From positions 62,001 through 126,000 of the forward strand of contig CALFBH010000077.1 in assembly GCA_937951615.1 (NCBI GenBank): a stretch of DNA of 64,000 nucleotides, read 5' to 3'. Each line of letters starts with the position of its first letter. Position 1 is the stretch's first letter. This DNA comes from an uncultured Saprospiraceae bacterium. Its GTDB lineage: Bacteria; Bacteroidota; Bacteroidia; Chitinophagales; Saprospiraceae. Below, one piece after another: positions 16,268 to 24,648 of the stretch. The translations under genes were made by a program, and so were the position numbers. Below the pieces are notes generated by a model, which saw only the letters and a program-made list of their open reading frames with translations, had not been told where the DNA came from and did no database searches.

Positions 16268-18631
16268 TCACTTTCTATTCTTCACATATTTTTCCAACCA
16301 ATCCGTCATTTCCCGAAGCATGTGCATGACAGATTCTCTTGCCTGATAGCCATGACTTTCGTGTGGCAACATCACTAAACGAACAGTCTTTCCGATACCT
16401 TTCAGTGCATTATAAAATCGTTCACTCTGCATCGGATAGGTGCCGGGATTATTATCGGCTTTTCCATGAATGAGTAGGAGCGGAGCGTCAATAGTATGCG
16501 CATGGGCGAAAGGCGACATCGTCATATAAGTCTCAGTAGCTTCCCAGAATGTACGTTCTTCTGATTGAAAACCAAAAGGCGTCAAAGTCCGATTATAAGC
16601 ACCACTACGTGCAATGCCGGCTGCAAACAATTTTGTATGTGCCAGTAAATTAGCCGTCATAAATGCACCATAGGAATGTCCGCCGACTGCAATGCGCTTC
16701 GGGTCAGCAATACCCATTTTGACAATTTTTTTAACGGCTGCCTTAGCATTTGCCTTGATTTGAGTGAGGAATTGTTCGTTAGGTTGCTGTTCTCCTTCAC
16801 CGATAACGGGCATACCAAAACCTTCCAGGACCGCATAGCCTTGTGTTACCCAGTACAGCGGCGAGTGCGCATGTAGGCGAGTGAAACGATAAGGCGAATC
16901 CTGTACCTGACCAGCAGCGTCTGCGCTTTTGTATTCGCGTGGGTAAGCCCACATGAGCACAGGCAGTGGACCGTGTTTTTTCTTTTTATAACCAATCGGC
17001 AGATAAAGTTTGGCCGTCAGTTTTACGCCGTCTTTTCTTTTGTATTTCAATAATTCAAAACTGAGGTCTTTGAGGTGCGGGTAGGGGTGTGGGTAGTCGG
17101 AAATCGGGCGTTCTGTATCGTCTGATAAGGTTTTTATAAAATAATTTGCCGGCTCAGTTTTTGATTCTCGGCTGATTAGAATTTGTAGGCTGTCTGGATT
17201 TAGAATTCTCATCGGGGCTTCATAGTGGGGAGCTTGTGATTGCCAGAGGCGTTTGGTTTTACCTTTTTTCGGATTAAAAATATCCACAAAAGGTCGATTG
17301 CCTTCTGGTGAAGCTCCTTCGCCAATCAAAAATAATTTGCCCGATTCATTGCGAAGCAAAACACTTCTGCCATATTCATTTTGATGACTTTGAAATTGTC
17401 CAGGTGAATGATAGCGGTCTTCCCAGGAACGGTCGAAAATAATCTTCTTAGCTTTTCTAGATGCATCAGGAGAAAAAGCGGTTGTGATTTCCCGTCTATC
17501 CTGCCAGCGCCATTCATACACCAATGCCAAGTCGCCATCACCCCATTGAAAGCCACCAAAGCGATGCTGCGTGGAAATGCTTTTTTGCGGCTTACTATCA
17601 AAAGGAGCTTTGAGGCAAAATGCAGTATCTCTGTATTTCACTTCTTTGGTAGGATCACCATCATCTTGGGCTTCTACCCAATAAAGCGTAGCGGGCTGGT
17701 CGTTGCGCCACTGAAAAGAGCGCGGGCCTTTGCGCACGGCTTCAAAGCCGTTTGGTATATCATCCGCTACAGGAATTTCTGCGAGGCTGCGTACTTTTCT
17801 ACCAAGGCTGGTCCATATCTCAGTATTTTGCGAAAAGCGAGCATAAGGCACGACATAAGAAAATGGACGCTTTATAGTCGTTACCCGCAGGTATTTTCCA
17901 TCTGGCGAACTGGCAAAAGAACTATGTATGCCTGGCTTGCCAATATTGCGAATATTACCTGTTTTCAAATTGATGCGAATCAACTGACTGTTTGTATAAT
18001 ACTCAAACAAAGCCTCGTCATGTTGGTTTTGCAGTAGATCCTGATAAGTGCGATGGGCTGTTTTTCGCTCTGTATTTTCTTGTATGATTGGGCCTGCTGG
18101 CACAGCAGCTGACTCAGGCGTTTTTCCTCTTCCTTTTGGAATGGTTTTACAAATCAGCGTGTTATTGTCCGAAAGCCAGGTGTAAGGCAGGCTGCCTATT
18201 GTGGCATTTACGATTGCGCCGGTTAGTTTGCGTGCTGTAAAAGGCTCGCCGCCAGCCGCCCACAATTCGATACCGTTTGCTCGCGTGACTGTAAAAGCAA
18301 TCTGTTTGCCATCTGGTGACCAGGTGACATCTTTTATACGGGCTTTGGCTGGAATGCCTTTTACCCGGATGCGCTGTTCGCCTTTTTGTATGAAAATATT
18401 ATTATAATAAGCTGTCCTACTCGGTCCATTGGTGCGCGGATTGATGCGGAGTCCGCCAAGCCGCAATTCTGGCATAGCAACTTCTTCAATACCTGGTAAA
18501 TTTGCCCGATGCAAAAAGAGGATTTTCCTGCTTTTTGTGTGTAGTGTAATTGCCGGAACAGGGTCGGCATCAATCAGGTCAGCAATAATTTTCGGGGGTA
18601 ATTGATAGTTGGTGTTTTCTATATTTGACAT
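16268..18631 (-). CDS. S9 family serine peptidase, glutamyl endopeptidase-like (S9D type)
   Basis: The 787-residue protein starts YQLPPKIIADLIDADPVPAI without a signal peptide, so it is probably cytoplasmic. The first about 540 residues form a beta-propeller with repeated strand-turn units (VTWSPDGKQIAFTV, SSPDGKYLRV). The C-terminal 240 residues are the alpha/beta-hydrolase domain. Catalytic residues are Ser in GGHSYGAFMTANLLAH (about 652), Asp in HGKADNN (about 724) and His in PHESHGY (about 760). GGHSYGAFMTANLLAH and the N-terminal PALPG-like opening match the cyanobacterial/chloroplast glutamyl endopeptidase group better than dipeptidyl peptidase IV. The role is likely peptide turnover. 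Confidence 0.88.
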   Translation of the reverse strand: MSNIENTNYQLPPKIIADLIDADPVPAITLHTKSRKILFLHRANLPGIEEVAMPELRLGGLRINPRTNGPSRTAYYNNIFIQKGEQRIRVKGIPAKARIKDVTWSPDGKQIAFTVTRANGIELWAAGGEPFTARKLTGAIVNATIGSLPYTWLSDNNTLICKTIPKGRGKTPESAAVPAGPIIQENTERKTAHRTYQDLLQNQHDEALFEYYTNSQLIRINLKTGNIRNIGKPGIHSSFASSPDGKYLRVTTIKRPFSYVVPYARFSQNTEIWTSLGRKVRSLAEIPVADDIPNGFEAVRKGPRSFQWRNDQPATLYWVEAQDDGDPTKEVKYRDTAFCLKAPFDSKPQKSISTQHRFGGFQWGDGDLALVYEWRWQDRREITTAFSPDASRKAKKIIFDRSWEDRYHSPGQFQSHQNEYGRSVLLRNESGKLFLIGEGASPEGNRPFVDIFNPKKGKTKRLWQSQAPHYEAPMRILNPDSLQILISRESKTEPANYFIKTLSDDTERPISDYPHPYPHLKDLSFELLKYKRKDGVKLTAKLYLPIGYKKKKHGPLPVLMWAYPREYKSADAAGQVQDSPYRFTRLHAHSPLYWVTQGYAVLEGFGMPVIGEGEQQPNEQFLTQIKANAKAAVKKIVKMGIADPKRIAVGGHSYGAFMTANLLAHTKLFAAGIARSGAYNRTLTPFGFQSEERTFWEATETYMTMSPFAHAHTIDAPLLLIHGKADNNPGTYPMQSERFYNALKGIGKTVRLVMLPHESHGYQARESVMHMLREMTDWLEKYVKNRK

Positions 18632-18741
18632 AGTGTTGTGAAAATCGATTAATCAATTTCTAAGTTGTCGATAGTCCATAGTCCATAGTCGATGGCAGAA
18701 ATTTGACAATATCCCTTTGAGAATTTAAAAGCAGCTATCGA

Positions 18742-18763
18742 CCATGGACTATCGACCATCGTC
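18742..18763. repeat. 22-bp phrase, identical to 28989-29010
   Basis: The words ccatggact + atcgaccatcgtc occur here and at 28989-29010 without a mismatch. Related atcgaccatcgacc is at 2762-2778, and inverted cgatagtccatagtcc at 18670-18690. All three direct copies lie within about 20 bp downstream of the stop codon of a minus-strand gene. Confidence 0.65.
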
Positions 18764-18771
18764 CATTTATA

Positions 18772-19230
18772 TTATTTTTTAACACTCACCAGTACCGCAT
18801 CATTCAGCGTATACATGAGTTTGTTGATGTCGCCAGAGTTGAGTTGTAATACGCCTTTTATGACAATAGGTTTGGACGTATAAGTCAGTCTTTCATCTTC
18901 CGAATTGACTTCCATCACTGTCTCTGGGCCTGCACCGCCACAGAAAAAACACATATTATAAGGATAAGCAGAAAAGACAAAATTGCTTTGCTGTTTATAG
19001 CCTTCTACCGGAATAATATAGCCTTCAATCTCAATTTCTTTGCCTTCCAAATCCTTTATAACCTGACTAAAGACCGGGACATCTACATCAAAACCCATAA
19101 ACTCATCATATTGTTGTTTAAATGTGATTTTGGACAGCGTTTTCCAAGGGTTTTCTTTTTTTTCTTCTTGCGCATAAGAGGCTGTTGCAAAAAGCATTAC
19201 AGCCAGTAATGGAAATATAGTCTTATTCAT
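18772..19230 (-). CDS. Small secreted protein with CFFCGGAGPET motif (DUF3299-like)
   Basis: The 152-residue protein has a signal peptide (MNKTIFPLLAVMLFATASYA). The mature part reads WKTLSKITFKQQYDEFMGFD, IEIEGYIIPVEG and the diagnostic SAYPYNMCFFCGGAGPETVM. The two cysteines and nearby acidic residues could bind a metal or form a disulfide, but no function is established here. It is paralogous to the protein at 19775-20224, with the same length and motif. Proteins of this type occur beside FtsX-like permeases of presumed metal transporters, and such a permease with a His-rich loop lies upstream here. The DUF3299 assignment is tentative. Confidence 0.7.
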   Translation of the reverse strand: MNKTIFPLLAVMLFATASYAQEEKKENPWKTLSKITFKQQYDEFMGFDVDVPVFSQVIKDLEGKEIEIEGYIIPVEGYKQQSNFVFSAYPYNMCFFCGGAGPETVMEVNSEDERLTYTSKPIVIKGVLQLNSGDINKLMYTLNDAVLVSVKK

Positions 19231-19378
19231 GATTTATTGTAAAATTCCAAAAGTAAAAATTCCAAATTCCAATTTTTTTAGTGTCAGTAGCAGTTTCAAT
19301 TGTAGTGGCAATACCTTATTTGCCTCACCTAGCCTCTCCTTCCTTCGGCAGAGAGGGATTTCGGCTGCGCTTGTCCTG

Positions 19379-19708
19379 CTACGCGGACTTGCTGGGCTTT
19401 TCTATTCCATATTTCTCTTTCAGATCAAGAATATGATAGCCTAAGATTTTTTCAGTATCAGTAATTATGGCAATGAATAAATCCTCAATTCCGTAAGACA
19501 GTAGTATGTGTTCATAATTTCTATCAGCATCCATATAAACATACGGAATTTCAACTTTGTCCAGTGTTATGTTTAATTCTTCAAGTTGTAAAATTTCAAT
19601 AAAATATTCTTTGATGTTGATTCCCGAAGTCTCTTCATCTATCCCAACTAATCTCATTGGCGATTTAAAATACTTCAAGAATTCTTCTTCAATGATTTTA
19701 TTAACCAT
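19379..19708 (-). CDS. Hypothetical protein between two paralogues
   Basis: The 109-residue acidic cytoplasmic protein starts MVNKIIEEEFLKYFKSPMRL. It has a plausible alpha/beta composition (IPYVYMDADRNYEHILLSYG, IEDLFIAIITDTEKILGYHI) and no signal peptide. I do not recognise the family. The start at 19706-19708 is preferred over one 12 codons upstream, which would add MVYFCFVKPVNR without resemblance to a protein start. It interrupts two CFFCG-motif paralogues on the same strand and may be a later insertion. Size and acidity would also fit an immunity-type protein, but nothing else supports that. Confidence 0.55.
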   Translation of the reverse strand: MVNKIIEEEFLKYFKSPMRLVGIDEETSGINIKEYFIEILQLEELNITLDKVEIPYVYMDADRNYEHILLSYGIEDLFIAIITDTEKILGYHILDLKEKYGIEKPSKSA

Positions 19709-19774
19709 TCTATTCACAGGTTTTACAAAGCAAAAATAAACCAATCACCAATATCCCAGTTACCAATCACCAAT

Positions 19775-20224
19775 TCACTCAACAACCACCTCGGCATTCG
19801 TCAGCGTGTACATCAATTCATTGACATCACCATGATTGAGCGATAATTTGCCTTTTATAGTAATCGGTTTGGACGAAAATTCGACTTCTTTTTTATCTTT
19901 GGTAAACACCTGCATCACCGTTTCTGGTCCGGCTGCGCCGCAGAAAAAACACATATTATAAGGATAGGCGGACAGCATGAAATGGCTTTGTGCCTTTTTG
20001 CCTTTCAGGGGAATGATATAACCTTTGATGGTGATTTCTTCGCCTGATAGGTCGAGCACGGATTGCATATACACCGGTTTTTCGATTTCCATGCCCATAA
20101 ACTCGTCCATTTCTTTTTTGAAGGTGACTTTAGACAGTGTTTTCCATGCACTTACTTCTTGTGCATGACTGAGCATGGGAAGGCTGAACAAAGCGACAAA
20201 AGTAAATAAAACCAGTTTTTTCAT
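19775..20224 (-). CDS. Small secreted protein with CFFCGAAGPET motif (DUF3299-like), paralogue 2
   Basis: The 149-residue protein has the signal peptide MKKLVLFTFVALFSLPMLSHA. The mature sequence parallels the protein at 18772-19230 almost position by position: WKTLSKVTFKKEMDEFMGME, ITIKGYIIPLKG, SAYPYNMCFFCGAAGPETVM and LNHGDVNELMYTL. It lies 4 bp after the permease gene, indicating co-transcription and a link to the transporter. The pair probably arose by local duplication. A metal-related periplasmic role is inferred from context only. Confidence 0.72.
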   Translation of the reverse strand: MKKLVLFTFVALFSLPMLSHAQEVSAWKTLSKVTFKKEMDEFMGMEIEKPVYMQSVLDLSGEEITIKGYIIPLKGKKAQSHFMLSAYPYNMCFFCGAAGPETVMQVFTKDKKEVEFSSKPITIKGKLSLNHGDVNELMYTLTNAEVVVE

Positions 20225-20228
20225 ATTC

Positions 20229-21518
20229 TTATGTTTTGGACAAAGTCCTTGAAATATCAGTTTTGGATGCCTGTACAGCAGGAATCAATGCTGATAAGAA
20301 ACCAATCATTAGCGCAGCTAATAAAAGTAACCATTCCGCAGACAAAAAGTCACGTCCTGTAAAGCTGTACTGGTAAGCATCTTGCATATAACGTGCCAAT
20401 ACTTCCATACCGATATGTGCCAATAGAATGCCCAAAATACCGCCGACGAGTGCCAATAAAACGCCTTCCAAAGTGAGTAGCCCGAAGAGCTTGCCACGCG
20501 AGCCGCCCATTACCCGCATGATGGCCAGTTCGTAGCGTCGGTCTTTGAGCGAACTGAATAGCGAAATGAATACACTCAAGGCAGAAACAAAGACAATGGC
20601 ATAAGCCAGAAAACGCAAAGCACGCTCACCGACGCCCATCATTTCAAATAACCGGGCAGTTTGATAAGCTGGATTAGCAGCTTGCATGTCGGTGTTTTTA
20701 TTGATGTTGTTGGGTAAATTGAGGGCGCGGAAGTCGGTTTTATTTTTATAAAATACAAGTAGCGAAGTGATTTCTTTGTCTTCATCATCTATCTCTGCAT
20801 GGGCTGCGTGGTCGTGGTCATGGTGCTCGTGTCCATCGTGTGCATGGTCGTGATGATGATCTTCGCCTTCATGTCCCTTGCTGGGTGCTGGCGCGTGATC
20901 TGCATGGCTGGCCCACACACTTTCTATATTGGTCAGAATCAACTGATCGAGTACGGTTTTGCTTTTTTTCAAAATACCAACCACGCGATATGGATGGTCT
21001 TCATGCTCCATGATGGCATCGCCTAGCCCGTGTGCGCTGTTGAACTCATCGCCAATTTTTAAGCCAGTGAGGTCGGCTACTTTTGCACCTATGGTGACTT
21101 CAAAATCCTTTTGCCACAATTTTCCTTCGCCAATTGTTGCATCATAGACTTTCAGGTAGTCCTTGTTTGTGCCTACAATCCGATAAGCTTTATAGCTGTC
21201 ACCCAATGCGAGCGGCACAGCCATTTTGACCAGCGGATGTTTTGGATTGAGAAATGGTCGGGCAGACTTCAAAGGAATATTGCCCGTAGGGTTGTCTATG
21301 TGATAAATGCTGGCTAGAATGAGTTGCAGCGGACTGCCCTTTGCACCCAGCACCAGATCGACACCGCCCTGATTGCGTTCAAATTTTTCGGTCGTTTGCT
21401 TATTCAATAATAAAAGAAAAGCAATCAACCCGACACCCAAAGCCAGCAGCAAAACACTCAGTAGTGTAGAGAGCGGCTTGGATATGATGTTTTTCCAACT
21501 TAATAATAATAGTTTCAT
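20229..21518 (-). CDS. FtsX/MacB-like ABC transporter permease with histidine-rich loop
   Basis: The 429-residue protein has four hydrophobic segments (about 15-37, 305-327, 352-375, 398-420) around a large periplasmic domain, as in the MacB/LolC/DevC class. The start MKLLLLSWKNIISKPLSTLL at 21516-21518 is preferred; the frame runs 21 codons further but overlaps the tail of another gene. Near residues 215-255 is a dense stretch of His, Asp and Glu (EDHHHDHAHDGHEHHDHDH), absent from typical LolC proteins and suggesting metal binding. It is followed within 4 bp by a CFFCG-motif secreted protein. The ATPase normally beside such permeases is missing. The arrangement recalls zinc-regulated zrg-type clusters, by inference. 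Confidence 0.8.
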   Translation of the reverse strand: MKLLLLSWKNIISKPLSTLLSVLLLALGVGLIAFLLLLNKQTTEKFERNQGGVDLVLGAKGSPLQLILASIYHIDNPTGNIPLKSARPFLNPKHPLVKMAVPLALGDSYKAYRIVGTNKDYLKVYDATIGEGKLWQKDFEVTIGAKVADLTGLKIGDEFNSAHGLGDAIMEHEDHPYRVVGILKKSKTVLDQLILTNIESVWASHADHAPAPSKGHEGEDHHHDHAHDGHEHHDHDHAAHAEIDDEDKEITSLLVFYKNKTDFRALNLPNNINKNTDMQAANPAYQTARLFEMMGVGERALRFLAYAIVFVSALSVFISLFSSLKDRRYELAIMRVMGGSRGKLFGLLTLEGVLLALVGGILGILLAHIGMEVLARYMQDAYQYSFTGRDFLSAEWLLLLAALMIGFLSALIPAVQASKTDISRTLSKT

Positions 21519-21522
21519 TAGT

Positions 21523-21612
21523 CTATTCTTCTTGTCCCATTTTTTTGAACCATTCAAAGAAAGCGTCCATTTTGTCTTCATTGGCTTCTAGCCAGTCTAT
21601 AGTGCTTGCAAG
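21523..21612 (-). pseudogene. C-terminal remnant of a lost gene upstream of the permease
   Basis: In the frame ending TAG at 21523-21525, minus-strand codons read STIDWLEANEDKMDAFFE then WFKKMGQEE and stop 4 bp before the permease ATG. That is normal operon spacing and looks like a genuine protein C-terminus. The frame is closed by a stop at 21613-21615 and has no start codon. About 29 codons therefore survive from a gene deleted upstream. I cannot identify the family; an ABC ATPase or metal-binding partner would be expected by position. Confidence 0.55.
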
Positions 21613-21735
21613 TTACAAAAAGTATTGTTGAATAATCTTCAATTTTACGGGGAGACTTGTTAAAACAAAAAAATACATAATTGTTTATTATATTGCAGAG
21701 CAAACAAAAATATTTTTTACTAAAAAACTACAATT

Positions 21736-23571
21736 ATGAATCCAACACGTACATTGATTTTTATTTTTGCAATGCTATTTTCTGCTTTTGCAGTACAAGC
21801 GCAAACGGTCGAGTTTTCAGACGACTTTGAATCTGGGACAGCAGGCTGGACATTAAGCGGTGCCTGGGGACTTTCCACCGCTCAGTTTTATGGTGGCGCC
21901 AATTCGCTTACAGATAGTCCCGCTGGGAATTATGCTGCAAACCAGAATATTTCAGCCACACTTGCTTCTGGCGTTGATTTGACTGGAGATTTGGATGCAA
22001 ATCTGACTTTCTGGACAATTTATGATATTGAAAATGGGAACTTTGACTATTGTTATGTAGAAGCTTCTGGCGACGGTGGTGCTACCTGGACAACATTGGA
22101 AGCTATTTTCGGAGAAGGTAATCTTGGCACTTGGGTACAACGTTCTTATTCTCTTGGTGGCTTTGTTGGCAATAGCGATGTTCGCGTTCGTTTCCGCTTT
22201 TTCTCAGATGGCGGTTATGAAGTAGATGGTATTTACATTGATGATGTAGAAATTACCAGTTCAAATGTAGATAATTCTGCGCCTTTGATTACACATGCGC
22301 CACCGGAATTTTATGAAAGTACGCTGGGTGCCATTACTATGGTTGCTGATATTGTCGATGTATCAGGTGTAAGTTCTGCCAGTCTTTCTTATAGCGTAGA
22401 TGGTGGTTCAGGCGCTACAGTTGCGGGGACAAATACCTCTGGTGATACCTATGAATTTGCTATTCCTGCACAGGCAGTTGGCGCGCAAGTAGACTATGAC
22501 GTTACTGCAACAGATGATTCCAATAATAGCAATGCAATTACAGCAGGAACATTTAGTTATATTGCGGGGAATCACATTTTTTATGATAATGCTGCTACAG
22601 ACTTTGTAAATGTATTCAGTCCTTCCTCTGCTTCTGGTACAGGTTGTGCGGTGCGTTTTTCATTGGATGGTACAACGGATGTAGCTTATGCTTTAATCCG
22701 TAATTATACAGATCCAAATCGTCCGAATATGGACATGGAATTTCATATTTGGGCTGATGATGGAGCTGGACTTCCTGGTGCAGATTTGATCACACCATTT
22801 ACCGTAACACCGGAGGCGAACCTGATGGTGACTAGTCCAATGACCCGTGTTGATTTGCGTCCTTATGCCAATGAATTGTCTGGTATATGTGGAGATGTAT
22901 TCATGGGCTTCATGGCACCAAATGGTGATGTATGGGTAACGCAGACGACACCTGCAAGTGGTATGTCCATTGGACAACGTACTTATGTGACGGATGGTAC
23001 AGACTGGATACTTGATCCTGCAGATGATTTTCATTTCCGCTTGGTGACGGAAGCAATTGGTGCTTTGCCACAGGCTGCTTTTACCACTGATAATACTGGA
23101 GGAGATGGAATAGTTGTGTTTACAGATGCTTCTGATGCTGGCGCAGTGAGTTGGGTTTGGGATTTTGGAGACGGTGCAACAAGTACTGTTCAAAATCCAA
23201 CGTACCAATACACCAGCAGTGGTACTTATAATGTTTGTTTGACAAGCACTTATAATGGCTGTTCTGATACACAATGCGAAACCGTGAATGTTGTGATTTC
23301 CAATACAGAAAATGTAGAAGATGGTTACAGTGTTATAGTTTATCCAAATCCGTTTTCAGATCGTGCAGTTATTGAGGTAATGAGTACTGGAAATTTGAAT
23401 GATTTGGAGGCTCGGTTGTTCAATATTATGGGGCAGGAAATCAATTGCAACATGAAACAAATTTCTAATGGAATAGAAATTCACCGTGGAAATTTAAATT
23501 CAGGGACTTATATTTATGAATTGACAAATAAAGATGGTATAATTGCAAAAGGTAAACTGATGATTAAGTAA
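21736..23571 (+). CDS. Secreted PKD-domain protein with T9SS type A C-terminal sorting domain
   Basis: The 611-residue protein has a signal peptide ending FAVQAQ. Residues about 25-175 form a jelly-roll domain of the MAM/peptidase-associated type (FSDDFESGTAGWTLSG ... VDGIYIDDVEI). A beta-sandwich about 180-275 and an uncharacterised region to about 440 follow. A PKD domain (about 445-520) has the hallmark WVWDFGDGATSTVQNPTYQY. The last 80 residues are a canonical type IX sorting domain: SVIVYPNPFSDRAVIEV ... LNSGTYIYELTNKDG ... GKLMIK. It should cross the outer membrane by T9SS and be attached to the surface or released. No enzyme domain is seen; an adhesin or structural role is likely. Confidence 0.88.
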   Translation: MNPTRTLIFIFAMLFSAFAVQAQTVEFSDDFESGTAGWTLSGAWGLSTAQFYGGANSLTDSPAGNYAANQNISATLASGVDLTGDLDANLTFWTIYDIENGNFDYCYVEASGDGGATWTTLEAIFGEGNLGTWVQRSYSLGGFVGNSDVRVRFRFFSDGGYEVDGIYIDDVEITSSNVDNSAPLITHAPPEFYESTLGAITMVADIVDVSGVSSASLSYSVDGGSGATVAGTNTSGDTYEFAIPAQAVGAQVDYDVTATDDSNNSNAITAGTFSYIAGNHIFYDNAATDFVNVFSPSSASGTGCAVRFSLDGTTDVAYALIRNYTDPNRPNMDMEFHIWADDGAGLPGADLITPFTVTPEANLMVTSPMTRVDLRPYANELSGICGDVFMGFMAPNGDVWVTQTTPASGMSIGQRTYVTDGTDWILDPADDFHFRLVTEAIGALPQAAFTTDNTGGDGIVVFTDASDAGAVSWVWDFGDGATSTVQNPTYQYTSSGTYNVCLTSTYNGCSDTQCETVNVVISNTENVEDGYSVIVYPNPFSDRAVIEVMSTGNLNDLEARLFNIMGQEINCNMKQISNGIEIHRGNLNSGTYIYELTNKDGIIAKGKLMIK

Positions 23572-23701
23572 GTGCCTAGACTCAACTAAACGCCACTTTC
23601 AATTTATATAATTGGCTTATTGTCAATATTTTTTTGAATTTGAATTTGACGTTTGGATTTGTATTTCCACTTAATTGTCTGATTTACCCACACTATGAGA
23701 T

Positions 23702-23732
23702 AAGCTCTGGCAGTCATGTCAGGGCTTTTTTT
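23702..23732 (+). terminator. Intrinsic terminator after the T9SS-sorted protein gene
   Basis: The stem aagctctg / cagggctt (one G-U pair) is followed by seven T residues (23726-23732). It lies 130 bp after the stop codon and just before the convergent histidine kinase. Confidence 0.75.
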
Positions 23733-23739
23733 ATGAGAA

Positions 23740-24648
23740 TCAGAGGGCATTAGGTAAAGTAAAACTGAGACTAAAACCATCTGTATAGTCAGTATTTACC
23801 CAGATTTTGCCATTATGATGTTCTACAATTTTTTTGCAAACGGCTAAACCGACTCCTGTGCCTTCATAAGACGTGCCACCGTGGTGAAGCCTTTTAAAAA
23901 TAAGGAAAATTTTATCTTTAAATTCCTCTTTTATGCCTATGCCATTGTCTCTTACGGTGAATTTATGGTATTGATGATTGAAAGGTACTGCATCTATGAC
24001 AATAGAAGGAGGCGCATGACCTTTAAATTTAAGGGAATTATCAATGAGATTTTGAAATAGTTGGAGTATCTGTGAGGGATTGCCTTTGATAGTAGGAAGT
24101 TCATTTTTAGATATAATATCAGCCTGATTATTTTTGAATTTGAGGTATAAATTATTCCTGACATTATTGATGACCTCCTGTGTGCTTATTTTTTTAAATT
24201 CATTTTCTGAAGGATTATTGATAACTGAATATTTCATTAAGCCATCTAATAGTTGTGCCATTCTATTAGCTCCTTCTACTACAAAATTGCAGTATTCTTG
24301 ACTTTCTGTTGAAAAATTTCCTGCTTCTTTTTTCTGAATCAATTGCACAAAACTGGTAATGGTGCGTAGAGGCTCTTTGAGGTCATGAGCAACTACAACT
24401 GCAAAACGTTTGAGGTCTTGGTTAGAACTTTCTAAGGCTCGCGTATTTTGAGATAATTGCTCATTGGCTTCGCTTAGTTCTTTGGAGCTAATATCCATAG
24501 ACCGTTCCAAAAGATTTCGGTCACGATCATACTGATCGTAAGTTTTACTGATTGTCTCAAGAAGAGGCAGGAATTCTGGAGGAATATGCTCAATACCTCC
24601 ATGTTTTCTACGAATCTGCCGCAGTAATAATTTATGATAATCACTCAT
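23740..24648 (-). CDS. Sensor histidine kinase (soluble)
   Basis: The 302-residue kinase lacks transmembrane helices and a PAS domain. Residues about 35-80 are a coiled coil. The phosphoacceptor is His88 in VVVAHDLKEPLRTITSF. The ATPase domain shows the N box NLIDNSLKF, G1 DNGIGI, F box FKRLHHGG and G2 GTGVGLAVCKKIVEHHNG. Sensing must come from a partner. It overlaps the upstream FIST gene by 4 bp (ATGA), so translation is probably coupled and the FIST protein is the likely sensory partner. No response regulator is adjacent. Confidence 0.92.
   Translation of the reverse strand: MSDYHKLLLRQIRRKHGGIEHIPPEFLPLLETISKTYDQYDRDRNLLERSMDISSKELSEANEQLSQNTRALESSNQDLKRFAVVVAHDLKEPLRTITSFVQLIQKKEAGNFSTESQEYCNFVVEGANRMAQLLDGLMKYSVINNPSENEFKKISTQEVINNVRNNLYLKFKNNQADIISKNELPTIKGNPSQILQLFQNLIDNSLKFKGHAPPSIVIDAVPFNHQYHKFTVRDNGIGIKEEFKDKIFLIFKRLHHGGTSYEGTGVGLAVCKKIVEHHNGKIWVNTDYTDGFSLSFTLPNAL

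Noticed and set aside
17408-18037. 209-residue plus-strand frame inside the S9 peptidase gene
   Set aside because: The minus-strand frame encodes a complete peptidase with its catalytic triad; the plus frame has no family features.
21519-21581. 21-codon extension of the FtsX-like permease
   Set aside because: It overlaps, in another frame, a natural-looking C-terminus that ends 4 bp before the preferred ATG.
22693-23274. 193-residue minus-strand frame inside the PKD/T9SS gene
   Set aside because: Shadow frame rich in Cys, Thr and Ile; the plus strand encodes clear PKD and sorting domains.
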